Positions 22,965 through 35,993 of a stretch of DNA of 64,000 nt are shown here, piece after piece (within the stretch, counting starts at the first letter, position 1; the number at the start of each line of letters is the position of its first letter). The translations under genes were made by a program, and so were the position numbers. The notes beneath the pieces are model-generated. The model made no database searches. It was not told the origin of the DNA and saw nothing but the letters and a program-made list of their open reading frames with translations. Source of the stretch: Cycas panzhihuaensis (lineage: Eukaryota > Cycadophyta). The stretch lies in contig CM041465.1 in the NCBI GenBank assembly GCA_023213395.1, positions 84,947,741 through 85,011,740 of the forward strand. The letters run 5' to 3'.

Positions 22965-24831
22965 TTGGTATTCTCTTTTTTTAGTGTTATTCATGTGATT
23001 TGATCTTCGGTAGAAGTTGGCTTGAACTGCCACTTCCCTTCACTTAGCATTAGGTTAGTCAATGCTTTATAAAAGAATTTTGGAGAAAGTAGCCATATGT
23101 TGATTGTCATTTATTCTCCAAACTTTATGGAGCTAATTAGATGGCCAACTTATAAAAAGAAAAGGAAAGGCCTCACAATATATTTTGATATCTATTTTAT
23201 ATTTATAAAAACATCTTCTTGCTAAGCTAAATGCTTATCCCATTTAGTTCTAAATTGCTCTACCATATTTCCTATGGCATGGTGTATTCTCCAAACTCAT
23301 TGAATGAATAATATTTTATCCATAGCTATTTTTAGCATATAAGAGATTTTTCCTCAAAGTGCTTCATTATTTTTAGGTTATAAGCTTTAAAACACTATAA
23401 TGGGTGGAGGTAGATGCAAGACATTCTACATCCATCACCATCATCATTATCCATCCATTTGCTATTGATTAACTATGGAGAATCCCTAACTTAATCTTCT
23501 TCTCTTCCTCTAATAACCCATTGTTCCCTAATTTTATTATTCTATTTACCCTATATAAAGTTGCCTATTTGTTAAATATAACATATCAAGCACCAAGGGT
23601 TTCTCTGATAATGGCTCTGATCAACATGATCACCATATAAATGACTAGAATATGCATCAAATTTAGCAACATGAGGGGAAGAAGCTAGGGACATTAAAAT
23701 ATTCAACTATTGTTAGCTATTGGCAATGCTCCTAATATATTTTTGAGAGTTTGTTATGTTACTAAGAGACATGGTGTTGGTTCTTCTTATTTGGACCATG
23801 AAGCCATGGAACTTCCATTGACACACCATTGGCTAATAACCTTACATACTGGTTAATAAGCTCCTAAGCCTATAAATTACAATTTGTGGTAGATGATATA
23901 TAAGTGTTTCAATAGAAGGCCTTACTTGGGACTAGGCTTCAAATCCTATTAAGAGCAAATAATATTTCTCTTATTGTTCTCCCCTTCTATCACAACAAGA
24001 CTGATATATGCAACTACAATGGACAATGTCCATCCATTATAGGAGCTTATCCTTTATTCAAAATGTCATGACTACCTCGATCCATCCATGAGAACTTACT
24101 GTCTCTATTCTTGGAATGATTAAGCAATGAGGGTGCCATTGAATAGAGCAATATTCGTTAATATGGCATAAGCATTTGATCCATATGAGTTTAATTTTGA
24201 GTATTGATCAATCAATTCAAGTTGTAGAGGTGTATGAATTCAAGAGACCTTCTTGGGTTTCATTTGCTTAGCATTCCCTGTACAACCATCGAAATGTAGT
24301 AATACTAGATTACAATTCCACAACTTCATTGAAGAAAAATTATTGCATGTATCCTATTTGATTTGCTTTACTTTTTAAACCTGCCATTCAATTTTTATTT
24401 TTTCTATAGTTTATAAAACCATATGTTATATAATTTAGAATATTTATAGAATATTTCATTTTTAATATTAGTCTCCATCCTAATGTTTTATTTTTAAAAA
24501 TTTTTAAATTATTTTTAGCATATTTTAAGTTATTTTTAACCCATTTTTCAATCTGTTTCAAGTATTTTTTAGTTTTCTAGGGCCTTTCTAATTTTTTCAT
24601 ATATGTCTATTTAGAAATTTAAAAAAAATCATTAAATCATTAAAATTTTAAAAAATTGAAAGATTAAAAAAGATAATCTCCTAAGTGAACCACCCTTTAT
24701 TACTAGTCTTGCAAGGGGAATGGTTAAGACCCTTGAAGGTACTACTCAGTACATGTTATTGTATTATCTCAAACTCTATAGACTATAGGAAGAGGTAATA
24801 CCTATCAGGTATATTAAGTGGTAGATTGAGG
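22965..24831. other. Unassigned AT-rich region
   Basis: No domain recognised. 24690-24830 repeats 7930-8070 in inverse orientation. If 22579-22964 is a 5' LTR this would be its decayed interior, but I see no gag or pol block. Confidence 0.4.
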
Positions 24832-26591
24832 TGTTATTTCTCAGCTTCTAGGAATGGATTGAGGCAACACCACACAGGTAAGATCATATATATTTTCTTT
24901 CCCTTTCACTTTGTTTCATTTTCTTTGATTATTAAGATGCGTGATGATTGTATGATTGTCTAGCTACTTCAGTCACTTGCTTGTGCATGATATTTTATCT
25001 ATGATGACTAGGACTCTAGTCTAATGGAAATATATAGCTCCCATGGTGATTTCCCCCCTAGTTATGGGTACTCACATGCTTTTGTAGCCTGATTCACATG
25101 ATCTTCAATTTATTTCATGCTTTTTAGTCGCATCTTCCCCTTCTATTTTGCCCTATTCATGCCTTAGTCTACCAAGTAGAGGTGCTGAGGTCCCTCATGG
25201 TAAGATACACCCTCTTTTCTCATCCTACAAGAGCCTCGCCTACTTGTTTCCTCTAGTTCTTGCCTCTTAGCATCATTCCTCAGGGTCTTTTCTTATTTTC
25301 CCTTATTTTGTTGATGTTTCCACTCCTTGAAAGGCCTTTGATCAACTTTACCTTAGTTGTTTTACCATTTTAGAGGGATGAACAGACCTTAGCAGTCACT
25401 TTTTTCTCCATTCTTCTCATTATCTCTTAGCTTTTATTGATTTTCATTGGTATTTTAGGCTTCTGTTGCAATCCCACCTTGAAAGTTGTTTGCCCTACCT
25501 TGATAGTTGTACCCAACTAAAAATTCACAGCACCATAAATATATTAGTAGTGCCGTGAACATATTCATAGGGGGACTCTTACATAATTAACCGCAGCTAG
25601 AAATGACTATTTTCTTGCATTAATTGCTCTATGATACCAGATCTTACCTCGAGACTAGCCTAGATTGATGCCTAATAGTTATGAGACCTCACTAGACCAA
25701 TAAAACGTAAAATTCAAATTCATTTTAGGGATCTCTCTTACCACTACAATTAATCAACAAGCATTAACTCTTCTATTCTAACAAAAACTCACTTCTACTC
25801 TCTTATATCTTCCTCTAGCACATAGAATCTAGGGACTTCTCTTGAAAAGAAGGCTAAAACCAATTAAAAGACAACAAAAGGAAGAAGATCCAAGTCATGG
25901 AGCTCTCTATTTCATCATCAAGTTTAGGTTTCTTATTCGAAAGAGTTATTTTTTCAAACCAAAAACTACTACTTTCATGTGCATGTTTCTTCCTCAAAAG
26001 AAAGATCTATTTTTTTGGGTATTCCTTACCTACTTCTAAATTTTTGTATGGTTTATCTTGGCATATTAATGATTGTAGCCATAAATTTGTGAGTATATGT
26101 TGATTTCACTTTGGTTTGAAGCTACTTTTACTAAAACAAGGAGGCAACACCTCCATTTCATTACCAAACTTTTGCCTCGCACACAAAATCCATTAGCTAA
26201 CGAAGGTAGAAAGGCCAAATCAAGCTAAGGGAGCTTGCAATGAGGTTTATAGGCTGGAGTTTTGACTCTTAAGGTCACCTTCCACTTGGGTAATCCCCTC
26301 CCCATACTTTGAGGCATTTTTCTTCACCTTTCCATGGCTAGTTTTGGTTTTTATCACTTGTGGGACTTACTAAACTATCTATTGGCCCTATATTCTATTA
26401 CAACACCTAAATAAATGAGCTACCCATAGCTCTTTGGGATTCACCATGATATAGAGGAGCTTGCTATCTTGAGGTAACACCCTTATCTCCTCCTTTTCAT
26501 ATTTGTCTTGATTGTTACATGCAAAAAATAGTTAGCAACTAACAACATTTTATTCTCTTTCCTTTGGGTTATAATCAAACACACTAACTTC

Positions 26592-26677
<86 letters not shown>

Positions 26678-27148
26678 TATACATCTTTTCTTGTAGAGGG
26701 TTTTATTTTCCTTATGACATAGGTGGAGAATCTCCTTTTATAAACAAGGTAACGTGTTACAAAAAGGTAACATTTTCTTGTTTCAAATTCATTTCTATTT
26801 TGTCCTTTTTCTTTCTTTCATTGTTGCATAGTTGGGGAAGGTAAGTAAGCCCCACTTAGAGTTTGGAGGAAGGTAAGGAAGCCCCCCTCTCTAACTCTGA
26901 AGATATTAGTAACAAGGTAGCGAAGGCATAAGCGAGGGAGACACATGAAGAGGGGTTGTACTTTGTCATCAAATGCCATAGAACTGGGTGCACTTATTCC
27001 AACGTCTTCCTCTCCTTTCCCTTTCTCTTCCCCTTCCCTAAATGAATATTGAAAATATGAAACATATTAGTTTCTTCCTTTTGCATATTTACATTGCATA
27101 TAGAGAAGAACATAATTGTCTCAGAAATCAACACATATCCTACTTGTC
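24832..27148 (+). mobile_element. Tat LTR, plus orientation (probable Tat-C 5' LTR)
   Basis: Starts TGTTATTTCTCAGCTTCTAGG, matching the LTR start at 61400 (TGATTCCCACCTACTAGG). The two run parallel through CTATGATGACTAGG and AAGGTAAGGAAGCC to a GGTGCACTTATTCC/GGTACACTCCTTCC block. The right end is cut: at about 27148 sequence switches to minus-strand RT of Tat-B. Same orientation as the Tat-C pieces further right suggests it is Tat-C's 5' LTR. Contains the (AT)n tract. Confidence 0.65.
26596..26674. repeat. (AT)n microsatellite
   Basis: About 39 uninterrupted AT copies inside the Tat LTR. Confidence 0.97.
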
Positions 27149-27430
27149 CTGTTCTTTTTGGCAACAGGAATAATATTGGACACCCACTTGGGGTAGTCAA
27201 TAGAAGTGATTAACCTCACATTTAGGAGTTTTTTTACTTTCATCTTGATGGAAGCTGAAAGCCTGGGATGAAGAGGGTACTACTTTTGATGCATGGGGTG
27301 AGCACCCGGGATGGTGGTAAGATTGTGGGTAATGATTGAAGGTTCTATTCCCTTCATATCAGAATAATCCCACGCGAAGACATCTCAGAATTCATGGAAT
27401 AGAAGGGTGTAATCCTTTATTTCATTAGGA
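27149..27430 (-). pseudogene. Tat-B reverse transcriptase, N-terminal fragment
   Basis: Minus-strand codons near 27170-27215 give SIDYPKWVSNIIPV, the gypsy RT block (..PEWVSNIVPVKKK), followed by Lys/Arg-rich residues; upstream is IITHNLTTIPGA at about 27320. Only the first 80 or so RT codons remain. This copy shows what normally follows the linker, which exposes the deletion in Tat-A. Confidence 0.75.
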
Positions 27431-28277
27431 GAGCATTATGCTCCTACCTTTATGACCTTACCTAGGGCAATGACTATGTCCTTGGTTTCCCCCATGCACA
27501 TAGCATTCCCTTCCTTGAAGTAAAGGGGGGCTCGATCAACGGGAGGGGGCAGAATAGGAGATGGATTTGGGTCGACAAGAGATGACCTGATAGTTAAGAC
27601 CTTCTCGTGACCAAGCCTATGGTGACCAAAAGGGAAATTAGGTCTAGAGCTTGCTAGATGCTCAAGCAAAGCCTTATCATCCTCAAAGTAATTTATCACA
27701 TGGATGACCACACCTCAAGAAAATGAGGAGAGAGGGGTAGAAGAAGTGGTGGGACCGTAGCAGTTGACCCACCACTCGACATATCTAAGGGACTCTTCAT
27801 AAGAGTCACAAAGAGTTATCCTGTGAGAAGCAATAGGAGGCTCCCCAACTTTGTTTCCTACGGGGGGCAACGAAGAGGGAGACACACTGACACAAGAGCT
27901 TATCTGGTCAGTAGGAGCAATAACATGCAATTGATGAGAAGAGCTAGCTTCTTTAATAATGGGGATTTCAGGTCCAGACCTGAAATGAAGGAAGTGCCCC
28001 CTACCCGTGCTTAGGAGAGATATGGGATGAGGAAAGTCCTCATCTTCACCATCAGACTTATTGTCGCTAAGCATGGTGAGATACTTATAGCTCCCTATAC
28101 CAATAGGCCTAAAGCATATGAGGTTGGAAGAAGAAGATGAAGGACCTTCTTCTAAAGGGGATAGATCATGGATGTTGATGGAACAAGCAAAAGCATGGCA
28201 GAAAGGCCCTTGTTGCCCTTTACTTGACCATGAACTACTTGACGAGGTTGACGAGGTTGTTTAGTGGGAGGAGGATC
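27431..28277 (-). pseudogene. Tat-B protease-RT linker
   Basis: Open pieces at 27436-27711 and 27715-28074 match the Tat-A linker residue for residue at YFEDDKALLEHLA and MCMGETKDIVIALGKVIKVG. The role of this acidic linker is not known to me. One frame break lies near 27712. Confidence 0.75.
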
Positions 28278-28730
28278 CTAAGAGATAATCCTCATTTTCC
28301 CCTCATGGACGAATTTAAGTTGTCCCCATCGGGATGAGCACATAGCTCCCATTTGGTCGAGCCATGGGCTTCCCAACAAAAGGTTATAGTCGACGTCGAT
28401 GTTGAGAACTATAATATCAGTAAGGATAGTCTTACCATCAAGAGTAAGGGGGATGGATATCGATCCCAAGGGTGTTTCTTCACTACCATCATAGCCTTGA
28501 CACCACCATGGAATCGACTCCAGGGCCGATATGCCAAGCTCTTGCATTACATGCAAGGACATAGCATTAGTGGAAGAACCATTATCGACAACAGTCCTTT
28601 GTAAAGTGCAATCAAGAGTGTCAATAGTTATGGTGAAAGGGAAATGCCATTGGAGTTCCCTTTCACTGGTAGGGGGAAGGTCCTTAAGGTCAAAAGAGAT
28701 GATGAGTTCATGACTTGGGGTGATACCCAA
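28278..28730 (-). pseudogene. Tat-B protease
   Basis: A 150-codon open stretch with TVVDNGSSTNAM (active-site Asp kept), IPWWCQGYDGS and YNLLLGSPWLDQMGA, the conserved blocks of Tat-lineage aspartic protease, which cleaves the gag-pol polyprotein. It is the cleanest protease in the window, but the frame is not connected to an intact gag. Confidence 0.85.
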
Positions 28731-29327
28731 GGCATGAATAGATGCATCACATAATCCTAAGGCTTCCAGGAGAAGTGCACGCTATTCAGGGCAACTCCTC
28801 AAGACATCCATTATGGATATTCCTGCAGCCATAATGTGGAGCTCATCAATAATGGAGAAGGGCTTCTCCTTCACAGTAGGTTGGGGAAGATCTCTTCAAA
28901 AGTTATAGTGATTGGGGCACACAAGAATGGTCTTGGGAAGTGCAGGGACTTTTAGAAGAGGGTCAAGGTGAGGTGTAGATGAAGAGGTATTGTTTGCATC
29001 TTTAGCTTCTTGAGACCGGGTTAGGGCATACAATGGTGTGGTATCAAGCATCTGGATAACCTTCTTTCCATTGTTTCAGGATCGAGAAGGTGAGGTAGTG
29101 CGATGATCAAGAGAACCAGAGGAAGAGGATAAGTTCCTTACACCCTTCCCTTTGGTTTGTGAAGGGCCAAGGTTTGGGGATCTTCCTGTATTTCAGTTAC
29201 TCTTTTATTGGTTATTGCAATCATATTCCCCATGTTTGGGGAAGGGATCTCTATGGATGGGTTGGTCTAAGTTAGGCCTAGATGCTCATTTAGGAGAAGA
29301 ATCACATTACGGGGCAACTTTAGGGTG
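28731..29327 (-). pseudogene. Tat-B gag-protease spacer
   Basis: Minus-strand residues NNGKKVIQMLDTTPLYALT (near 29050) match the same spacer in Tat-A. The rest is broken by stops. Confidence 0.6.
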
Positions 29328-30622
29328 TTAGGCCTGACATTGTGAATCTTTATGGAAACACTCCTCATGGATGGAACACCACTTCTTCTCTAGGGAGGAA
29401 TCAGGCTTCCTTGCTTGAGAAGATTGGGTGTTACTACCCTTAGGGGGAGAAGCTTGAGAAGCCTGGTGGACTAGTTTATATAAAGTAGGGGATGAAGGAG
29501 CCTGGAGTTTGAGCTCCTTCATGGTACGTTTGAATGAACATATAACAGAAGTAAGAGGATCCAAAGTCTTCTTGGTCGAATGGGAAGAAGACTTAGAAGG
29601 CTGTTGGATTTTAGTCTCTCAGGGTGGTGGAGGTGCCTCATGACGTTGTGAGGGATTGAGAGGCTTCTTGAATCCAGCTTGGATCTCAATGGCCTTAACC
29701 ACCAAGCACTTGGCTATGGTGGAGTCACACATAGTTGCCCCTATTTTAAGGACTTTGACTTGGACTTCTGGGCAAAGAACATTGACAAAGAGGTCCCTCT
29801 TCAACTCCTTAGGCAGAGTTGCCTTGGTGGAGTGAAGAAGGTCATGAAAATATCTCACAAAGTCACAATTCATCTCATCATGACCTTGTTTGAGAGACAA
29901 GAGGGCTTTCATTCTGCTCTCGAATGAATGGGCTACATTGAAATAGTTGATAAATTCATCCACGAGCTATTGGAATGAAAAGATGGAATGTGCTGGTAGG
30001 TGATAGAACCACTTAAGGGCATCACCTTAAAGGGATTATGGGAAAAGTTTCATAAGAATGTGGTCATAGGCCCAGTAATCAATACATGCCATAGAAAAGT
30101 AGCGAACATGTCTTGTTGGGTCTTGTGATGAGGTCCCATCAAATTTAGGAACCTGAGGAGGGTGAGGCGATAAGTTGGTTCTTAGAGCCTCAATGGATAG
30201 GGGCATCGATCTATAGTCCATAAAGGGGTGTGCCCTTGACTCGACCATAGAGTTAATGGAAACTAGAAGAGAAGGTAGACAAGATTGCCTTAATCCTCCT
30301 TGGAGGGTTTAGTTTGAAAGAGGATGTTTTCCTCCCATCATTTGGTGAGAAGATATGAATCCCACATTTGAAAGGACATGCATAGGAGCAGATGGATGTG
30401 ATGGACCCATCCCTCCTTGAGAAAATGCTCCTTATTTGAAAGGATCTTGAGGAAAAGTGCCTTGGGAGGGGGCTTGCCCTCCTTACAAAGGTGTAACATG
30501 AGGTGTAACGTAGGAAGGCAGAAAAGAGGGGTGAGGGATCTGACATAAGAAGGGAGTGGTATGAGGAGTCTTCCAACAATGGAGGTAGACCTCATAAGCG
30601 ACGCAAGAATCATTGCATACAA
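29328..30622 (-). pseudogene. Tat-B gag
   Basis: In order on the minus strand: Pro-rich N-terminal region, PLSIEALRTNLSPHPPQ, VPKFDGTSSQDPTRHV, GDALKWFYHLP (capsid core), ESRMKALLSLKQGHDEMN, KATLPKELKRDLFVN, then a knuckle-like CSIHEECFHKDSQC (29340-29380). This matches Tat-A gag block by block. In-frame stops at several sites; the frame shifts in the N-terminal third. Gag would build the particle and bind element RNA. Confidence 0.85.
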
Positions 30623-30761
30623 GTTCCACCTATGGGTTGGAAGAAAGTAAGAGAGATAAAGTGGTGCGTACGTTGGGGGCTACCCAACAAAACCAAAAAG
30701 AGCTACCAAGAAGAAATAGCACCAACAGGAAGGGACGAAGGATTGATCCCTTACTGGTGGA
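30623..30761 (-). other. Tat-B 5' leader
   Basis: Non-coding sequence between primer site and gag, parallel to the Tat-A leader. Confidence 0.5.
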
Positions 30762-30779
30762 TCCTCAGTATAGTCTCCA
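30762..30779 (-). other. Tat-B primer-binding site
   Basis: Minus-strand TGGAGACTATACTGAGGA beside the LTR is the equivalent of TGGCGACCATACTGGGGA in Tat-A. The tRNA is not assigned. Confidence 0.65.
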
Positions 30780-30780
30780 A

Positions 30781-33700
30781 TGGAATTGCACCTATGGGAT
30801 CATAAACATACTTGGTTAGGATTTGATCAATCGATGAAGAGTTTTAGAATCTAGGGTCAATCTAGCAAGTGAAAGATATCACCTGCACGGGGTATCCATA
30901 CATCAGAACGTAGGTTCGAGACCTGCAAATGGCACACAACTCTCTTCTGGGTAACTCGGCTTTGGTTTTGAGGGTGGAAGGAGTGAAGGATATCCTTGGT
31001 TTCCCGAGTAACCTCAAGGGATAGGTCCTCCTGCCCTTGGATGGCTGAAGGAGGGAGGTAAAGGTAAGCGAGGGAATGGCTCCCCGCGTGGAATGAGAAG
31101 GGTATGAGAGGTGTACCCAAGTAAGCAAAAGGATGATGCACACTCATAATAGGGTAGTTAGATGACCAATCCCCTAAGCAGGACCAACCTAGAGTGTATG
31201 CTAGGGATGCCTTACTAAGGTAGGTGTGATAAAAACTAATGGGGAGTGGCCTAAAGGGAAGATCTTCCTTAGGTCAATATACCCAAGACAGACTTTGAGA
31301 TATAAGGCAACAGTAAAAAGGAGGTTTCAACCATTCCGTGTATAAGGGGCTGAACTTTTATGTATTGTGGTGAAGTGATGAATGTGTTGTTATGTTTATT
31401 GTAAATTGGAAGAAAATCATAAAATGAATGCACTCTCTTTTACTCTCTAATGTGATGACCTCGCTCTCCTTTTGTTTTCAAATGGAAAAAGTAAACAAGG
31501 CTAGCTGAAAGGTTGCAAACATGTATGCATGAGATGCAAGGCGAAGTAGAAACATATGTAACAAGCAAGAATGCAAGTGGATATGACTTCTACTTTATGC
31601 ACTTTCCTAAATGAGCAACCAAAGCAAGAATATGCAAGTGATATATGCAAGTTCACTTTACTCTTTTCCTTTTATGCTCTATGCATACAAGCAAGTAGAC
31701 CTTAAATAAGAGAAAAAAAAGGAAGCAGCGAGGGAAGAGTAGTGATGCACCTGGAAGGTCATGCAGTCAGGTGAATGTGTTTCCTCATGATGCGCTTACT
31801 TTCCTCTTCCTTATCCCCAAACATGAGCGACATAGTGCGGTGATGTTGGGGGCTTCCTTACCTTCCCCAAGTTAAAAGGACAAGGGCAAAAAAGGAAAAA
31901 AGGAAGAACTATGCAAGAAGATTAGAAAGCGACAAGGGAGAGAAGGAGAAGAACATACCTAGGTTGACGTGCTCCTTTCCTCCTCTACACACAGCATGGT
32001 GAGAACCTATAGTCAAAGAGTATTTCCCTTTCCAAAGGGGTTGTTAGGGAACAAAATATATATGTATCCAAAGTTAATAAAATGATACAAGCAAAGTACT
32101 CTAGTCAAGATAGACTTTTATTCAAGAAATAATTTCCAACTTACTCTATGCAAATAAGACAGGAAAAATAAATATGGATGGTTAGCCTCAAAATGGCTAG
32201 CCCCTTAAGACACATACCTCCACGCTATCTAAGCACTTAAATAGTAGATCAAGATAGTATAGTGGCAGCCAAAAGTATGGATAACAGGCTATAAAAAGGT
32301 TGTAACTGTTGCTGATATTGCAAAAAGTTGCGATGTACAACTTCTGCAACCTAAAGTTAATCCAACACCCAAAGGCAAGGTGGAGTATGATTAGAGGCTA
32401 GAAATTTTTCCCTTGTAAGGCTCACAAGGCTGGAGCAAGTGCAATAATAGGATGTATACGCTACTACCAACAGTGGTCTCTCTTCTGAAAGCTCTTTGGC
32501 AGCCCAAGGGAAGCACGAAGGAGGAAGAGGAAAAGGGGAGTAGGGGATTGCCCTTGAGGAGAAGGCCTTGCTAGGTTATAGAACTTGCCTTAGATCCTTT
32601 CTCTCACCCTTTTGGGACCTCTCCCCACATTACCTCCTTAGAGAAACCAGGGAAGAGTAGGAAGGTATGGAGGATAGACTAGAAAAAATGGAGGGGATAC
32701 CTCTTATGCACAATGGAAAACTAAGAAAATAGGGAGTATATAGGGTATTTCAATCAATTTTAAGGAACTTAAAAGGAACAAAATGAAATAAGAATGGAAT
32801 AATACCTTGTATAGGTGAATTAGGAACATATTTGCCTTAGAAAATGGTAGAGGAAGGTATCCCTGCAAGGTTTATAGGTGAAACCCTATGGAGGCTACGA
32901 AATCTGAAGAGACAAACTTGATGGAGTATGATGCTTATGCTTAGAGGTGAGCCTTGGAGCGTGTCTTGCTTGAGGAAGCCTTATCTTAGGCCTGTTGCTG
33001 TGGATCTAAGCTACAGAGGACTGATCTCAAGTTGGAACATAGGTATGTTAGGTGTTACAGGGCACTTCTGTAGGAGATCCTAGGAGAGCTAAGCGAAAAA
33101 GTGTAAGAAGAGAGTGGAAGATAAAGAAATGAGGGTCTTTTTGCATTTTAAACCTAACCCTATTTCAATTGAGCAATTAGGGTTCGACTAGGGCCAAGAA
33201 TATATTTTATCCATGTGGCAATTTTGTAATAAATACAAAATTTACCACAGTGGATTTTAAAAAATGAAGTATGATAGTCACCCCATGGTAAACTTCGTGG
33301 TACCGTGAAGTTTATAGCGGTACCATGATCTTCACCGTGGTGCGATAACAGATAAACCTAAATGAAGGAAAAAGGGTCGGGAGGTCAGGAAGGGAGGTAC
33401 CCCCAAGCCTAGGGGGCTTGGCCCTATGTCTAGATGGCTGGGGACAGTCATGGGATCCAAGAGACCCATGCCTGGTGAAGGACAAAGGACCTAAAAACTC
33501 CCAAAAGGTTAATAAATGAATGAACATATACCCACGACACCTAGGCAATGTGCTAGAGGTTAGTGTATAGCAACAGAGTTGTGAATAGGTCATAAGGGCT
33601 AAACAATACTTGGGATAATGTGGAGATGTGTAGGACGGTTGTAGAGTGCCATTGGGATTAATATCCATAGATAGTCATAGGCTAAAATGATGTCATACAA

Positions 33701-33874
33701 CATGATTAGGCAATAGATGCATAATGGTCGTGTAAATAAACCTGTTAATCATGCAATGAGAATGAAGAGGTGCTTCAATTTACCTTTCTGAAATTGACCA
33801 AGGCAAAGGATAGAAGCGTACCTACACTTACCTGAGTTGACTCATCCAAACCCATTCCTGGTAGCCAGGAAACA
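30781..33874 (-). repeat. Tat-B 5' LTR, about 3.1 kb
   Basis: Starts TGGAATTGCACC on the plus strand and ends CATTCCTGGTAGCCAGGAAACA. It shares CACCTGCACGGGGTATCC with the Tat-A LTR and contains a GGTACC-centred inverted-repeat cluster at about 33285-33345. Longer than the Tat-A LTRs. No genes inside. Confidence 0.8.
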
Positions 33875-34352
33875 AGATCCAAGTAGGTCTTAAGAAACCT
33901 CCTAGACAATCACAATATTATGAGATAGCCCCTACCTCGCATAACCAAAAGAGCCAACAACAACCTCCAAGGTCTTCTACCAATATAACTGATATGACCT
34001 TAGATCCCCTCACCTCAGCCATATGTTCTTTCAAACGTATGATTAAAGAACTAAAACTCCAACTAAGTTAATCCTCATCTGAGTCATATCAACCTATCCA
34101 CCAAACCTTTCACACCATGCCACCTAAGGGTAGGAATATCTAAACTTCTCAGGGTAGAAAGGTAAGACCTCTTTTTTAGAAGAGATTGTGTTCCATGCAT
34201 AGGGAATGTCTGTATGAGGACTTGCAATGTTGGTCATAATATCCTAAACTTACACCATGTTGTGATGCTTCTCCTAAGAGGGCTTCTAAGGCCAATCTAG
34301 ATCAACCTATTTAAAGGGATCTTTTCCCAAACCATAGGGAATAGGACCAACC
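33875..34352 (+). pseudogene. Tat-C gag C-terminal fragment
   Basis: Plus-strand residues DPLTSAICSFKRMIKELKLQ (near 34015), TMPPKGRN, the knuckle-like CSMHRECLYEDLQC and DLFPNHRE match Tat-A gag. The frame carries several stops. It is cut on the left by the Tat-B LTR and on the right by Copia-3, after which it resumes at 40899. Confidence 0.8.
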
Positions 34353-34650
34353 TAAAAAAAGTAGATCTATCCTTCGTCTCCATGCACTAACCATAAAGGC
34401 AAACATGGGAGTAAGAGAGATTTGAAAGAAAGAAAATAGCTCTCACAAAATGGGGAGGTAAAAATAATCCTCCTCCATTGAGCTTTTACTTTTATATTGA
34501 GAGAGGGAGCATTAGAATTAAGTAAAATGAAATTACTCATAATGCACATGAAAGTGTATTTCACTTAAGTGATCTAATTTAAAGTTCACTTAAGACTGTT
34601 TTTAGAAATAATCAACTAATGTAATGACCTTATGACATTAACCCTTTTCA
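34353..34650 (-). repeat. Copia-3 3' LTR
   Basis: Starts TAAAAAAAGTAG (TG changed to TA) and ends CCCTTTTCA; pairs with 40601-40898 with identical length. The 5-bp target copy CAACC is at 34348-34352. Confidence 0.9.
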
Positions 34651-34665
34651 ATCTCCCCCTTAATG
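34651..34665 (-). other. Copia-3 polypurine tract
   Basis: Minus-strand ATTAAGGGGGAGAT beside the 3' LTR. Confidence 0.75.
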
Positions 34666-34890
34666 GTAGGAGGTAATTTCATCCTATTTTATTCTATCCT
34701 ATGAGGTCTTCATTTGAGCCTCTTATAAAGCAAACTATTATGACACTTTTGTAGGAAACCCTCATGGGGAAGAAAACCCACAAATTTTCTAATCTACTAA
34801 CCTGGCTCAAGCAACTCTTTAAATGAAGCCAGATAGCCAATTAGTACAATGAATCTTGTAGCTGAAATCTACTAAGTCTCCATATACCAT

Positions 34891-35990
34891 TTAGAGCTTA
34901 CAAACCTTATGCTCCTGACTGACAATCTTGTATGCTTTTGGTTGAGCCATGTAAATTTCTTCTTTAAGGTCCCCATTGAGAAATGCAGTCTTAACATCGA
35001 GTTGGTAGATTTTCCAACCCTGTTGAGCAGCCAAGGTTGTAAGAGTTCTGATTATAGGCCACTTAGTTGTAGGAGTAAAGATTTTAGTGTAGTCGATGCC
35101 TTCCCTTTGCCTGAATCCTTTTGGTACCAATCTCATCTTTGTGTTTTTCTAAGGTGCCATTTGATGTGTACTTGTTTTTTAACATGTACTTATTTTAAAC
35201 TACCTTTCTTCTAAGTGGTAGATCAATAAGCTCCCATGTATTGTTCTTGATAAGAGATTGGTACTCTTCATTCATGGAATTTCTCCAAGATACATGCTTT
35301 ACAACTTCTTGGTACATTAGGGGCTCTTCATTAAGAGCAAGTATAGTTATGTTGCTTCAAGCTCGACAAAAAGTGATTCATGTATCCTTGCTCTATGGGA
35401 ACTTCTAGTGCCAGTTTTGCCTACCTCATCTAGTCACATGTCCTTATGTAGCTGGTAGGCTTCACGAAAACCTCGAGTTGGGAATGAGATTTTCATTTCC
35501 ATAGCCTCTTAGTCTTTATTTTGATCTTGAAAAGGATCATATGAAATGTTTGGAACGGAGGAAGTTAACGATGCTGGAGAAGATGGGCTAGCCATAGATG
35601 TTGGAGAAGATGATCCTTCTGCTATGGCTTTTCCTTTGTCAATTTGGCTATTCATAAATGATGGTGCTATACGTATACACATTGGTTGAGAGTCACAACT
35701 TGTATCCTCTAAAGCTCTATTATCAGATTCTAAGATTTTGAGCAACTATTGAGCATCTCCTCCCCTAAATTTTGGAATCTAGATATCAAATTCAGTGGCA
35801 TCATTAAATCAGTATGAAGGTGTCTTGAAGTTAATTCCATGTAATTGATCTTTAATCTTTATAAAGATAACATCTCTAGTGATGATGATTTTGCACTGTG
35901 AAGGTATGAAAACCTTGTACTCCTTTTTGTCCATAAGGTATCTGACAAAGATGCCTTTGATGTCTCTATCTTGGAGTTTATTTCTATGTT
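34891..35990 (-). pseudogene. Copia-3 RT N-terminal half and integrase-RT linker
   Basis: Minus-strand LVPKGFRQREGIDYTKIFTP and QLDVKTAFLNGDLKEEIYM (34891-35136) are textbook copia RT fingers and palm blocks, first catalytic Asp kept. The frame stops soon after VCKL; the YGLKQ, YVDD and RNase H blocks are absent. Upstream (35509-35745) lies a Ser/Pro-rich linker with a KGKAIAEGSSS stretch, usual between copia integrase and RT. Confidence 0.85.
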
Positions 35991-35993
35991 CCT

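Larger units (their letters stand above)
27149..33874 (-). mobile_element. Tat-B: 5' part of a Tat gypsy element
   Basis: Minus-strand order: 5' LTR (30781-33874), primer site, gag, protease, linker, start of RT. It ends abruptly at about 27148 against an oppositely oriented LTR, so most of pol, the extra RNase H and the 3' LTR are missing. The right end abuts plus-strand gag of Tat-C, which indicates insertion into Tat-C. No target duplication can be scored. Confidence 0.75.
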
